A DNA stretch of 12,883 nucleotides from the NCBI GenBank assembly GCA_964352905.1, contig CAYGTS010000073.1, positions 1-12,883 on the forward strand, read 5' to 3'. The number at the start of each line of letters is the position of its first letter. The first letter of the stretch is position 1. Shown here piece after piece: positions 1 to 6,843 of the stretch. The stretch comes from CAYGTS01 sp964352905 (GTDB taxonomy: Bacteria; Pseudomonadota; Gammaproteobacteria; JAHCLG01). The position numbers and the translations under genes are program-made. The notes beneath the pieces were generated by a model. The model made no database searches, was not told where the DNA came from, and saw nothing but the letters and a program-made list of their open reading frames with translations.

Positions 1-17
1 AATGTGAGATTGCCCAA

Positions 18-51
18 ATATGGCTGTTCCTCGCTACACCGGGAATTGCTG
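18..51. repeat. Dispersed 34-bp repeat, copy 1
   Basis: This segment matches 3776-3809 in the same orientation at 32 of 34 positions; the differences are A/G at 38 and G/A at 48. It abuts the stop codon (52-54) of the minus-strand Gln-rich gene, so it lies immediately 3' of that gene. The two copies diverge outside the 34 bp. A short imperfect inverted repeat (TTCC...GGAA) lies inside. The function is unknown; it resembles interspersed repeats common in some intracellular gammaproteobacteria, which is inference. Confidence 0.75.
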
Positions 52-534
52 TTACTCAATCCCAAGCTGACCATCTGAGGGCATCGGTAATCCAAAGCGT
101 TGGTGGTTTTCAATGGATTGACAGAGACGTTGTTCGCCAGGGCTTGCGTTATTAGATTCTGCACCATTGCAACTTTTCATGATTTCATTAATTCTGGCTT
201 GTCTTCTAGCATCTAACTGCTGCTGTTGTTGCTGTTGCATGGCCTTTAACTGCAAATGTTGTTGCCTAATTAAATTTTGTTGCAACATTAATTGCTGTTG
301 CTGATACAACCACCATTGCGTTTGTGCTTGCACATTATTATCGGTTGAAATAGTAACATTTGGCCTCGCACTGTGGAATGCCTGATAATCCGTGCCCAAG
401 CTATTCGAAACCGTGGTATTGGGTACCGGGGACGGCATATGCGGTAGTGTAGGGTTATTAATGTTTATGGTTGCGGCAAAGCCAAGCGACGCAAATAAAA
501 AAAGGATACTGCCAAAAATTAATTTATATTGCAT
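52..534 (-). CDS. Gln-rich exported protein of unknown function
   Basis: This is a 160-residue protein I do not recognise. The start at 534 is supported by a good Shine-Dalgarno (AGGAG, about 7 nt upstream). Residues 1-20 form a typical signal peptide (basic K4, hydrophobic core, a likely cut after GFA at 18-20), so the product is probably periplasmic or secreted. Residues 25-60 are Pro/Asn/Thr/Ser-rich and probably unstructured. Residues 69-114 are strongly Gln-rich, with seven consecutive Gln at 100-106, and could form an amphipathic helix or coiled coil running into a basic stretch (DARRQAR, 108-114). Two cysteines, C122 and C138, could form a disulfide after export. It starts 20 nt after the yhbY stop on the same strand, so co-transcription is likely. 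The clean ribosome site, signal peptide and absence of internal stops argue for a real gene; no function can be assigned. Confidence 0.75.
   Translation of the reverse strand: MQYKLIFGSILFLFASLGFAATININNPTLPHMPSPVPNTTVSNSLGTDYQAFHSARPNVTISTDNNVQAQTQWWLYQQQQLMLQQNLIRQQHLQLKAMQQQQQQQLDARRQARINEIMKSCNGAESNNASPGEQRLCQSIENHQRFGLPMPSDGQLGIE
217..237. repeat. CTG/TTG triplet tract encoding polyglutamine
   Basis: Seven consecutive CTG or TTG triplets on the plus strand read as CAG/CAA glutamine codons in the minus-strand gene (residues 100-106). The mixture of CAG and CAA makes it a degenerate rather than a pure microsatellite, which should slow slippage. Further Gln-rich codon runs continue to about position 330. 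Confidence 0.6.
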
Positions 535-554
535 GGTGATCTCCTACAAACTAA

Positions 555-857
555 TTACAGTATATGCGAATTCCCCTGTTTCTGCAGCTTATCAGAAAAG
601 CGATAAATCGCGATAATGTGGCCAATTGATTGAATTAACTCAGCATTGAGCGTTTGACAAATTTGCTTAGTCAAGCTGCCACGTTCATCTTTATCGGCAG
701 CATTCACACGCACTTTGATAAGTTCATGATCAAGCAAGGCGCGATCAATCTCGGCTACAACACTTTCGGTTAAACCGTGCTGACCAAGAATCACAATAGG
801 CTGCAAATGATGAACGCGTTTTTTTAATTGGCGTTTTTGGAGTTCTGAAAGTGGCAT
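555..857 (-). CDS. yhbY: YhbY family CRM-domain RNA-binding protein
   Basis: At 100 residues this is a single CRM domain, the size of E. coli YhbY (about 97). The N-terminus (LSELQKRQLKKRVHHLQPIV) and the GQHG turn at 25-28 match the GxxG RNA-binding loop. Further family traits are ESVVAEIDRAL (31-41), the helix-strand HELIKVRVN (44-52) and the C-terminal strand IGHIIAIYR (78-86). In E. coli the family associates with pre-50S ribosomal particles and is thought to aid assembly. The gene is divergent from rlmE across a 78-nt gap, the same arrangement as in E. coli, and it precedes the Gln-rich gene by 20 nt. The start at 857 has only a weak upstream purine stretch (AAAGAAG), but it gives the expected N-terminus. 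Confidence 0.93.
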   Translation of the reverse strand: MPLSELQKRQLKKRVHHLQPIVILGQHGLTESVVAEIDRALLDHELIKVRVNAADKDERGSLTKQICQTLNAELIQSIGHIIAIYRFSDKLQKQGNSHIL

Positions 858-935
858 AGTTAAATCTTCTTTAAAATACGTTATAATCGCGCATCATAAT
901 ACAAAAACACTGACTATACCAATACACCAATACCC
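858..935. promoter_or_regulatory. Divergent promoter region between yhbY and rlmE
   Basis: This 78-nt AT-rich gap must hold the 5' signals of both divergent genes. A perfect plus-strand TATAAT at 882-887 is a good -10 candidate for rlmE, with a transcript start expected near 894. No convincing TTGACA lies 17 nt upstream. On the minus strand, TATAAC overlapping the same site could serve yhbY, so the two promoters may compete. No strong Shine-Dalgarno precedes the rlmE start. Confidence 0.4.
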
Positions 936-1559
936 ATGAAACGTAAACAATCCTCACAGCGCTGGCTTTCTCGGCAACATAGCGATGAATATGTGAAAAA
1001 ATCACAATCGCAAGGTTTTCGATCGCGTGCGGCGTATAAGTTACTTGAAATACAAGAAAAGGACCATATCTTTAGAAGAGGCATGACTGTTGTTGATCTT
1101 GGAGCAGCCCCTGGCAGTTGGGCGCAAGTTGCCAACTCATTGATAGGTGACACAGGCAACCTTATTGCATTGGATATCCTACCCATGCAAGCCATCGCGG
1201 GGGTTAACATCATACAAGGGGATTTTACGCAAGAATCCTGCCTGAATGAACTACAAGCATTACTAAACACAACCCAACTTGATGTGGTGCTGTCTGATAT
1301 GGCACCGAATATGAGTGGCAACAAAGTTGTTGATCAAGCAAAAAGTGTCTATCTTGCTGAATTAGCATTAGATTTTGCGGTAAATCAACGGGCTAATTGT
1401 TTTTTAATCAAATTGTTCCAGGGAGCCGAAGTCGACTCCTATCTAAAAGCGATCAAGAGCCATTACAACGAGGTAAAAATACGTAAGCCAGATGCATCAC
1501 GCAAAGAATCAAAAGAATTTTATTTGTTGGCACGTAATTTAAGAAAGTCATCAAAATAA
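936..1559 (+). CDS. rlmE: 23S rRNA (uridine-2'-O)-methyltransferase RlmE (RrmJ/FtsJ)
   Basis: RlmE methylates the ribose 2'-OH of U2552 in the 23S rRNA A-loop using S-adenosylmethionine, a late 50S maturation step in the cytoplasm. The 207-residue length matches E. coli (209). The SAM-binding motif VVDLGAAPGSW lies at 52-62, with further SAM contacts expected at D80 (ALD) and D96 (GDF). The K-D-K-E catalytic tetrad of 2'-O-methyltransferases is complete: K35 (AAYK), D121 (SDMAPNMSG), K159 (LIKLFQG) and E194 (KEFYLLA). The basic N-terminus (KRKQSSQRW) is typical. The start at 936 gives the family N-terminus although no clear ribosome site is seen. ftsH follows after 73 nt, as in many gammaproteobacteria, where the pair is often co-transcribed. 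Confidence 0.97.
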   Translation: MKRKQSSQRWLSRQHSDEYVKKSQSQGFRSRAAYKLLEIQEKDHIFRRGMTVVDLGAAPGSWAQVANSLIGDTGNLIALDILPMQAIAGVNIIQGDFTQESCLNELQALLNTTQLDVVLSDMAPNMSGNKVVDQAKSVYLAELALDFAVNQRANCFLIKLFQGAEVDSYLKAIKSHYNEVKIRKPDASRKESKEFYLLARNLRKSSK

Positions 1560-1632
1560 TGTAAAACTTTTGGTATAACAACAGATTTTATATTAGTATT
1601 AAAGTAGAGCTGTAAAAACTGAGGTACCCACC

Positions 1633-3579
1633 TTGAACGACATGTTAAAGAATTTATTCCTGTGGCTAATCATTGCCATCATTTTAATTTCGGTGTTTAG
1701 CAATTTTGGCCCGCGCCACGCTAATATGCAGAAGATCCCTTATTCCGCTTTTATTGAAAATGTGAACGACAATAAAGTGAGTTCCGTGATGATTGAAAAT
1801 CGTGTCATTACTGGCAAAAACAGTGATGGTGCATCATTTACAACCTACTTGCCGGTACCTGAAGATAGCGTTTTACTGAATGAATTATTGGCCAAAAAAG
1901 TTGAAGTTAACGGTAAGCCACCGGAACAACCTAGCTTGCTGATGCATATCTTCATCAACTGGTTCCCTATGATTTTATTGATTGCTGTTTGGATTTTCTT
2001 CATGCGCCAAATGCAAGGGGGCGGCGGTGGTCGTGGCGCCATGTCGTTTGGGCGCTCACGCGCGCGCTTACTTGGTGAAGATCAAGTTAAAGTAACCTTT
2101 GCTGATGTTGCTGGTTGTGAAGAAGCCAAAGAAGAAGTGGTAGAACTTGTTGACTTTTTACGCGATCCTGGCAAATTCCAAAGCTTAGGCGGCCGCATTC
2201 CGCGTGGCGTTTTACTGGTTGGTTCACCGGGTACCGGTAAAACCTTGCTAGCAAAAGCGGTAGCTGGTGAAGCCAAAGTGCCATTTTTTACTATTTCAGG
2301 TTCTGATTTCGTTGAAATGTTTGTGGGTGTTGGTGCTTCACGTGTGCGTGATATGTTTGAACAGGCCAAAAAGCATGCGCCTTGCATTATTTTTATCGAT
2401 GAAATCGATGCTGTAGGCCGTCATCGTGGTGCAGGCTTAGGCGGTGGCCATGATGAACGCGAACAAACCCTAAACCAATTACTCGTTGAAATGGATGGCT
2501 TTGAAGGTAATGAAGGTATTATTATCATGGCTGCAACCAACCGCCCTGATGTTTTAGATCCTGCTTTATTGCGCCCTGGCCGTTTTGATCGCCAAGTCGT
2601 GGTACCGTTACCCGATATCCGCGGGCGTGAACAAATCTTAAAAGTTCATATGCGTAAAGTGCCTATCACCGAAAATGTTAGTGCATTAACCATCGCACGT
2701 GGAACACCAGGTTTTTCAGGGGCCGATTTGGCGAATCTGGTTAACGAAGCTGCCTTATTTGCAGCGCGTTCCAATAAAAAATATGTGAGCCAAGAAGAGC
2801 TTGAAAAGGCCAAAGATAAAATTTTAATGGGTGCTGAACGCAGATCTATGGTTATGAATGAACAAGAGAAAAAACTGACCGCCTATCACGAAGCAGGGCA
2901 TGCGATCGTGGGCCGTTTAGTGCCATCACATGATCCCGTTTATAAAGTTACAATTATTCCGCGTGGTCGCGCACTCGGTGTTACCATGTTTTTACCCGAA
3001 CAAGATCGTTATAGCTATACCAAAGAGCGTTTAAACAGCCAGATTTGCAGCTTATTCGGTGGGCGCTTAGCTGAAACCATTATTTTTGGGCCTGATCAAG
3101 TCACCACTGGTGCTTCGAATGATATTGAGCGTGCCACCCAAATTGCGCGTAACATGGTTACCAAATGGGGCTTATCTGATAAGTTAGGACCCTTGAGTTA
3201 CGGTGAAGATGATGGTGAAGTGTTCTTAGGTCATTCAGTAACGAAGCACAAAGAAATTTCTGATGGCACAGCAGCTACGATTGATGGGGAAGTTCGCCAT
3301 ATTATCGATACTAACTATAAACGCGCTGAAAAAATCTTGCAGGATAATCTTAGTACGTTACATCTCATGGCAGAAGCACTCATTAAGTATGAAACCATTG
3401 ATGAGAAACAAATCAATGAAATCATGCAAGGTAATGCGCCTACACCACCAGCTGATTGGAATGATGATCAATCCAAACCGCCATCTGCTAATAGCGACAA
3501 GGCAGAACCGGTGAAACGTGATAAATCTTCACCAAAAGCAGATAATATTAATTCAGTACCAGGTACGGAATCAAAATAG
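1633..3579 (+). CDS. ftsH: ATP-dependent zinc metalloprotease FtsH
   Basis: FtsH is an inner-membrane AAA+ protease that degrades misassembled membrane proteins and selected cytosolic regulators. The 648 residues compare with 644 in E. coli. Transmembrane helix 1 is about 6-23, the periplasmic domain about 27-102, helix 2 about 103-124, followed by a Gly-rich linker (129-133). The AAA domain has Walker A GSPGTGKT (197-204), Walker B IIFIDEID (252-259) and the second region of homology ATNRPD...RPGRFDR (301-320) with arginine fingers. The protease domain has HEAGH (zinc ligands H419 and H423) and D497 as third ligand. The last 50 residues are Pro/Ser/Lys/Asp-rich and probably disordered. The start is TTG at 1633, 8 nt after GAGG (1621-1624); ATG at 1642 is the alternative but is 17 nt from that site. 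Confidence 0.97.
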   Translation: MNDMLKNLFLWLIIAIILISVFSNFGPRHANMQKIPYSAFIENVNDNKVSSVMIENRVITGKNSDGASFTTYLPVPEDSVLLNELLAKKVEVNGKPPEQPSLLMHIFINWFPMILLIAVWIFFMRQMQGGGGGRGAMSFGRSRARLLGEDQVKVTFADVAGCEEAKEEVVELVDFLRDPGKFQSLGGRIPRGVLLVGSPGTGKTLLAKAVAGEAKVPFFTISGSDFVEMFVGVGASRVRDMFEQAKKHAPCIIFIDEIDAVGRHRGAGLGGGHDEREQTLNQLLVEMDGFEGNEGIIIMAATNRPDVLDPALLRPGRFDRQVVVPLPDIRGREQILKVHMRKVPITENVSALTIARGTPGFSGADLANLVNEAALFAARSNKKYVSQEELEKAKDKILMGAERRSMVMNEQEKKLTAYHEAGHAIVGRLVPSHDPVYKVTIIPRGRALGVTMFLPEQDRYSYTKERLNSQICSLFGGRLAETIIFGPDQVTTGASNDIERATQIARNMVTKWGLSDKLGPLSYGEDDGEVFLGHSVTKHKEISDGTAATIDGEVRHIIDTNYKRAEKILQDNLSTLHLMAEALIKYETIDEKQINEIMQGNAPTPPADWNDDQSKPPSANSDKAEPVKRDKSSPKADNINSVPGTESK

Positions 3580-3620
3580 TAATTATTGGTATTGAATCTT
3601 ATCGATCAAACTTGTAAAAA

Positions 3621-3652
3621 AAAGCCGCATCCCAAAGTTGTACGGCGGCTTT
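3621..3652 (-). terminator. Hairpin with terminator geometry for the minus strand
   Basis: An 8-bp perfect stem, AAAGCCGC (3621-3628) with GCGGCTTT (3645-3652), closes a 16-nt loop. On the minus strand it is followed by eight consecutive T (complement of 3616-3623, partly within the stem), a classic intrinsic terminator layout. On the plus strand the trailing sequence is only TTTAT, so termination of ftsH here would be weaker. Confidence 0.5.
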
Positions 3653-3692
3653 ATCATGAATAAAGCTTTTGCGCTATATGCATAAAAAATCT

Positions 3693-3730
3693 CCAGTATG
3701 TCGATAATTATCCGACATACTGGTTGTTTT
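3693..3730 (+). terminator. Intrinsic terminator, probably bidirectional
   Basis: An 11-bp perfect stem, CCAGTATGTCG (3693-3703) with CGACATACTGG (3713-3723), has a 9-nt loop and is followed on the plus strand by TTGTTTTT. On the minus strand the stem is followed after four bases by six T (complement of 3684-3689). It can therefore stop transcripts from ftsH and from the opposite direction. It lies 113 nt past the ftsH stop and separates ftsH from the orphan gene and folP. Confidence 0.7.
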
Positions 3731-3775
3731 TCCAGGTGGTTTTTAGCACAAACGCCAGTCTTCGCAAAGGCGGGG

Positions 3776-3809
3776 ATATGGCTGTTCCTCGCTACGCCGG
3801 GAATTACTG
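3776..3809. repeat. Dispersed 34-bp repeat, copy 2
   Basis: This is a direct copy of 18-51 with two differences. Unlike copy 1 it is preceded by a GC-rich imperfect palindrome (about 3752-3775), which may be part of a longer repeat unit truncated in copy 1. It is intergenic, upstream of the orphan gene and downstream of the ftsH-side terminators. Confidence 0.75.
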
Positions 3810-3949
3810 CATCTTACCATAATAAAACGTAATAATACTGGTATGTTGGGCAAACTGCTCAGTATATTTTATCACGGCTATGCTGTGCAGCTAAGATAGA
3901 AATGTGTTACTATCTGTACCAATATTGTTACACCGAGAATAAGTGAAAA

Positions 3950-4435
3950 ATGTACCTAACTAAAAAAAAAGCTATTCAGTTAGCTACTCAAAAAGTTCAA
4001 GCCAAGCATGCAGAAAAAAAAACGACGGAGTTACATCATAAATTAAACTGCACGATTAGGCTAAAGGAAACAACAAAAACACTTCACGCTTGGCTTGATT
4101 TACGTGATGAGAATACGCTTAAGTTTTGGGATCAGCAAGTCATGGGCATGGGAGGTATAAAATATCCTTTTAGGAATGGAGTTAAAACTACAACCTATCG
4201 TATTCCGCATCGCGTTTTTTATGCAATGCAGAAACTCTCTTCTTGTATTAGAGCTAACAACACCTCTGATAATGATTTAGCCAAAGTATCTGATATTTTA
4301 GCAGGAACATCTACAAATTGCCAAGCTAGTCACAGTTGGGGTGATAGGTTTTCTTTTTTCCGTGCACAAGCAACGAAAACGTTTTATAAACAAGCAGTAG
4401 CAACATTAAATTTCCCGCTACAACTTCAAATGTAA
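3950..4435 (+). CDS. Orphan protein of unknown function between ftsH and folP
   Basis: I do not recognise this 161-residue protein. There is no signal peptide and no transmembrane segment. The N-terminal 25 residues are strongly basic (Lys-rich) and could be helical; the middle contains WLDLRDENTLKFWDQQ (48-63), and the remainder is mixed polar and aromatic with Cys at 34, 98 and 124. No catalytic motif stands out. Codon use looks more AT-rich than in the neighbours, with A-runs near the 5' end. The ATG at 3950 lacks a clear Shine-Dalgarno (GAGAATAAG lies about 10 nt upstream). The gene sits where ftsH and folP are normally adjacent, flanked upstream by repeats and terminators, which suggests a later insertion. 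A taxon-restricted protein is the likeliest explanation; an effector or a selfish-element remnant cannot be excluded. Confidence 0.6.
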   Translation: MYLTKKKAIQLATQKVQAKHAEKKTTELHHKLNCTIRLKETTKTLHAWLDLRDENTLKFWDQQVMGMGGIKYPFRNGVKTTTYRIPHRVFYAMQKLSSCIRANNTSDNDLAKVSDILAGTSTNCQASHSWGDRFSFFRAQATKTFYKQAVATLNFPLQLQM

Positions 4436-4533
4436 ATTTTAGCTAAGGTTCGTCTTGTTAGCGCAAATAGGGGGGTTCCCATCTACATGGTGAATAGTTA
4501 CCATTGAGTTTTGCAATACTATCCGGTGCCTAC

Positions 4534-5433
4534 ATGCTATACGCTAACAATCTTCATTACCAATTTAAACCTGTTGCTGCTCAGCCTTTTCAATGTGGTG
4601 AGCAGCAATTAGATCTAGCGCGACCGAATATCATGGGTATTATTAATACGGGATCGGCATCATTTTGTGGAAAAAATCGCATTACGAGCGATCCGCAATC
4701 CGCATTAGCTTGCGCCAAAGACATGCATGCAAGTGGTGCTACGATTATTGATATTGGTGGTGAGCCAACCAATCCGAATTTAGCAAAACTAAAGCAGGAT
4801 CCACAAGCTGAAATTGATCGTGTTGTGCCAGTGATTGAATTAATTCACCGCGAATTAGATGTCGTCATTTCAATCGATACTTCATCGCCATTCGTCATGC
4901 AAGCAGCAGTGCAAGCGGGTGCGAATATGATTAATGATGTGCGCGCATTACGAATGCCTGGCGCTTTAGCCATGGCTGCCAAATTAGCTGTGCCAATCGT
5001 TTTAATGCACATGAGTCATGTGCACGGTGTGGCGAATTCAGATCATAAACAATCTCACAATAGCATTGCGGCGATTAAATCTTTTTTAATCACAAGACGC
5101 CAAGTTTGTATTGAAGCAGGCATTGCGGCATCACAAATCATGCTTGATCCTGGTTTTGGTGGTGGTAGCTTTGGCAAGAGCGATAATGAGAATTTGGCTA
5201 TTATTCATCATGTAAACGAATTTGTGGCACTGGGATCGCCGGTTTTAATAGGTGTTTCGCGCAAATCCACAATAGGCAACATCTTAGATTTAGCGGTTGC
5301 AGATCGTTTAGTAGGTGGTATAGCATTAGCCGTTATGGCAATCAGTCATGGTGCACGCATCATTCGCACCCATGACGTTAAAGAAACGGCGCAAGCAGTG
5401 CGCATCGCACAAGCGGTGTTAGAAGAGGAATAA
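4534..5433 (+). CDS. folP: Dihydropteroate synthase with atypical loops
   Basis: The family reaction condenses 6-hydroxymethyl-dihydropterin diphosphate with p-aminobenzoate in folate synthesis. The fold's markers are clear in the 299 residues: IMGIIN (33-38), IIDIGGE (71-77), SIDTS (113-117), MINDVRAL (132-139), LMHM (157-160), LDPGFG (204-209), SRKS (242-245, pterin-site K244) and RTHDVKET (278-285). Several usually invariant positions differ. The signature NVTPDSFSDGG after MGIL reads NTGSASFCG (38-46), ESTRPG reads EPTNPN (77-82), and GGS (210-212) is inserted before FGK. It lies directly before glmM, as in E. coli, so it is the positional folP. I chose ATG 4534 (weak GGTG 5 nt upstream); in-frame TTG 4504 would add 10 residues. 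Full activity is uncertain because of the loop changes. Confidence 0.85.
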   Translation: MLYANNLHYQFKPVAAQPFQCGEQQLDLARPNIMGIINTGSASFCGKNRITSDPQSALACAKDMHASGATIIDIGGEPTNPNLAKLKQDPQAEIDRVVPVIELIHRELDVVISIDTSSPFVMQAAVQAGANMINDVRALRMPGALAMAAKLAVPIVLMHMSHVHGVANSDHKQSHNSIAAIKSFLITRRQVCIEAGIAASQIMLDPGFGGGSFGKSDNENLAIIHHVNEFVALGSPVLIGVSRKSTIGNILDLAVADRLVGGIALAVMAISHGARIIRTHDVKETAQAVRIAQAVLEEE

Positions 5434-5439
5434 GGTTAA

Positions 5440-6786
5440 ATGACAGCTAAAAAAAAGGTGTTTGGCACCGATGGGATCCGCGGTAGGGTGGGTAAAGATA
5501 ATTTAACCCCTGAATTTTTTGTGAAACTCGGTTGGGCTGTTGGTAAAGTGCTTGCGCGTGCTGGTGAAAGTAAGGCATTAATTGGCAAGGATACGCGTAT
5601 TTCAGGCTATATGTTTGAATCTGCGATTGAAGCAGGTTTATCTGCAGCTGGGGTTGATATATATCTACTAGGCCCAATGCCAACTCCTGGTATTGCCTAT
5701 TTAACCAAAAGCTTACGCGCGCAATGTGGCATTGTGATCAGCGCATCGCATAATCTATTCGAAGACAATGGCATTAAATTTTTTAATGCGCAGGGGACCA
5801 AACTGGATGATGCCATTGAAGCTGAAATTGAAAAGCAATTAAATGAACCGCTCACGGTGGTGGCCCCACATTTACTAGGCAAGGCCATGCGAGTGGATGA
5901 TGCAGAGGCGCGTTACATTGAATTTTGTAAAAGCCAGTTTAAAAACGATAGTGATTTAAGTGGGATGAAAATCGTTGTTGATTGTGCCAATGGCGCAACC
6001 TATAAAATTGCGCCAATGATTTTGCGTGAATTAGGCGCGAATGTTATTGATATTGGTGTTAATCCCGATGGCTTTAATATTAACGAACACTGTGGTTCAA
6101 CCAATCCTAAAATTTTGCAAACCTTAGTTAAAGCAGAACAAGCTGATATTGGCATTGCACTGGATGGTGATGGCGATCGTTTAATTTTAGTTGATAATAA
6201 AGGTGAAGTTGTTGATGGCGATGAAATATTATTCATCATTGCTAAACGCTACTTAGAAAGTAATCATTTAATTGGCGGTGTTGTTGGCACGCTAATGTCT
6301 AACATGGGGTTAGAGCTGGCTTTACAAGATTGTGGTGTTGATTTTATTCGTACTGCCGTTGGCGATCGTTATGTTGCCGCAGAATTAATCCGCACCGGTT
6401 GGATTTTGGGCGGCGAATCATCTGGGCATATTATTTGCCGTGATGCAACCACAACCGGTGATGGTATTGTATCAGCCTTAAAAGTGTTACTAGCGATGCG
6501 TGCCACGAACAAAACTTTGCATGAACTAAAATCTGGCATGACTAAATTTCCACAATTAATGATCAACATTCCGTGCGAACACCCTGAAATGATTAATCAT
6601 TCACAAAAAATGCAACAAGCGGTGCAACAAGTTGAATCAGAATTAAAAGGACGGGGTCGTGTATTGGTGCGTCCTTCTGGGACTGAACCTGTTGTGAGAG
6701 TCATGGTTGAAGCGCAAGATCGCAACTTGGTTAATCTTTATGCGCAACAATTAGCCGATGTCGTTAAAGCTGAAAATAGTTTGTAA
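5440..6786 (+). CDS. glmM: Phosphoglucosamine mutase GlmM
   Basis: GlmM converts glucosamine-6-phosphate to glucosamine-1-phosphate on the way to UDP-GlcNAc for peptidoglycan and lipopolysaccharide. The 448 residues fit the family (445 in E. coli). The N-terminal FGTDGIRG is at 8-15. The phosphoserine loop SASHN is at 101-105 with catalytic S103. The Mg-binding DGDGDR is at 242-247, the sugar-specificity loop GESSGH at 325-330, and the phosphate-binding RPSGTEP at 411-417. All expected catalytic elements are intact. It starts 6 nt after the folP stop with AAGG and AGAGGAA purine stretches upstream, so it is translated from the same transcript. By family knowledge it needs activation by phosphorylation of the active-site serine. 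Confidence 0.97.
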   Translation: MTAKKKVFGTDGIRGRVGKDNLTPEFFVKLGWAVGKVLARAGESKALIGKDTRISGYMFESAIEAGLSAAGVDIYLLGPMPTPGIAYLTKSLRAQCGIVISASHNLFEDNGIKFFNAQGTKLDDAIEAEIEKQLNEPLTVVAPHLLGKAMRVDDAEARYIEFCKSQFKNDSDLSGMKIVVDCANGATYKIAPMILRELGANVIDIGVNPDGFNINEHCGSTNPKILQTLVKAEQADIGIALDGDGDRLILVDNKGEVVDGDEILFIIAKRYLESNHLIGGVVGTLMSNMGLELALQDCGVDFIRTAVGDRYVAAELIRTGWILGGESSGHIICRDATTTGDGIVSALKVLLAMRATNKTLHELKSGMTKFPQLMINIPCEHPEMINHSQKMQQAVQQVESELKGRGRVLVRPSGTEPVVRVMVEAQDRNLVNLYAQQLADVVKAENSL

Positions 6787-6843
6787 GTTGAGTCATAAAG
6801 TTGTACCCTTAGCGGCAAATTGAATAGAGAGTAAACAGTAGCA

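Larger units (their letters stand above)
3580..3949. other. Gene-free stretch between ftsH and the orphan gene
   Basis: I see no coding sequence in these 370 nt. It contains two strong hairpins (3621-3652 and 3693-3723) and copy 2 of the dispersed 34-bp repeat (3776-3809), preceded by an imperfect inverted repeat with CGCC (about 3753) and GGCG (about 3769) ends. An AT-rich segment at 3815-3949 presumably holds the orphan gene's promoter; TATATT at 3863-3868 and TACTAT at 3908-3913 are possible -10 boxes without convincing -35 partners. In E. coli and many relatives ftsH and folP are adjacent, so much of this stretch is probably inserted DNA. Confidence 0.6.

Noticed and set aside
392..616. 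Plus-strand 74-codon ORF across the Gln-rich gene and yhbY ends
   Set aside because: It is antisense to two better-supported genes; the minus-strand genes have a signal peptide, ribosome site or known family.
2082..2387. Antisense ORFs within ftsH, and similar ones in rlmE, folP, glmM, tpiA, nuoC-D and nuoF
   Set aside because: They are opposite-strand shadows of strongly supported genes, with no recognisable domains or start signals.
3263..3514. Plus-strand 83-codon ORF inside ftsH in another frame
   Set aside because: It is wholly contained in the FtsH coding region and its composition reflects the out-of-frame reading.
3950..5433. Orphan gene plus divergent folP considered as a mobile resistance cassette (sul-like)
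   Set aside because: folP is in its ancestral position directly before glmM with matching codon use, and no integrase, recombination site or transposase is seen.
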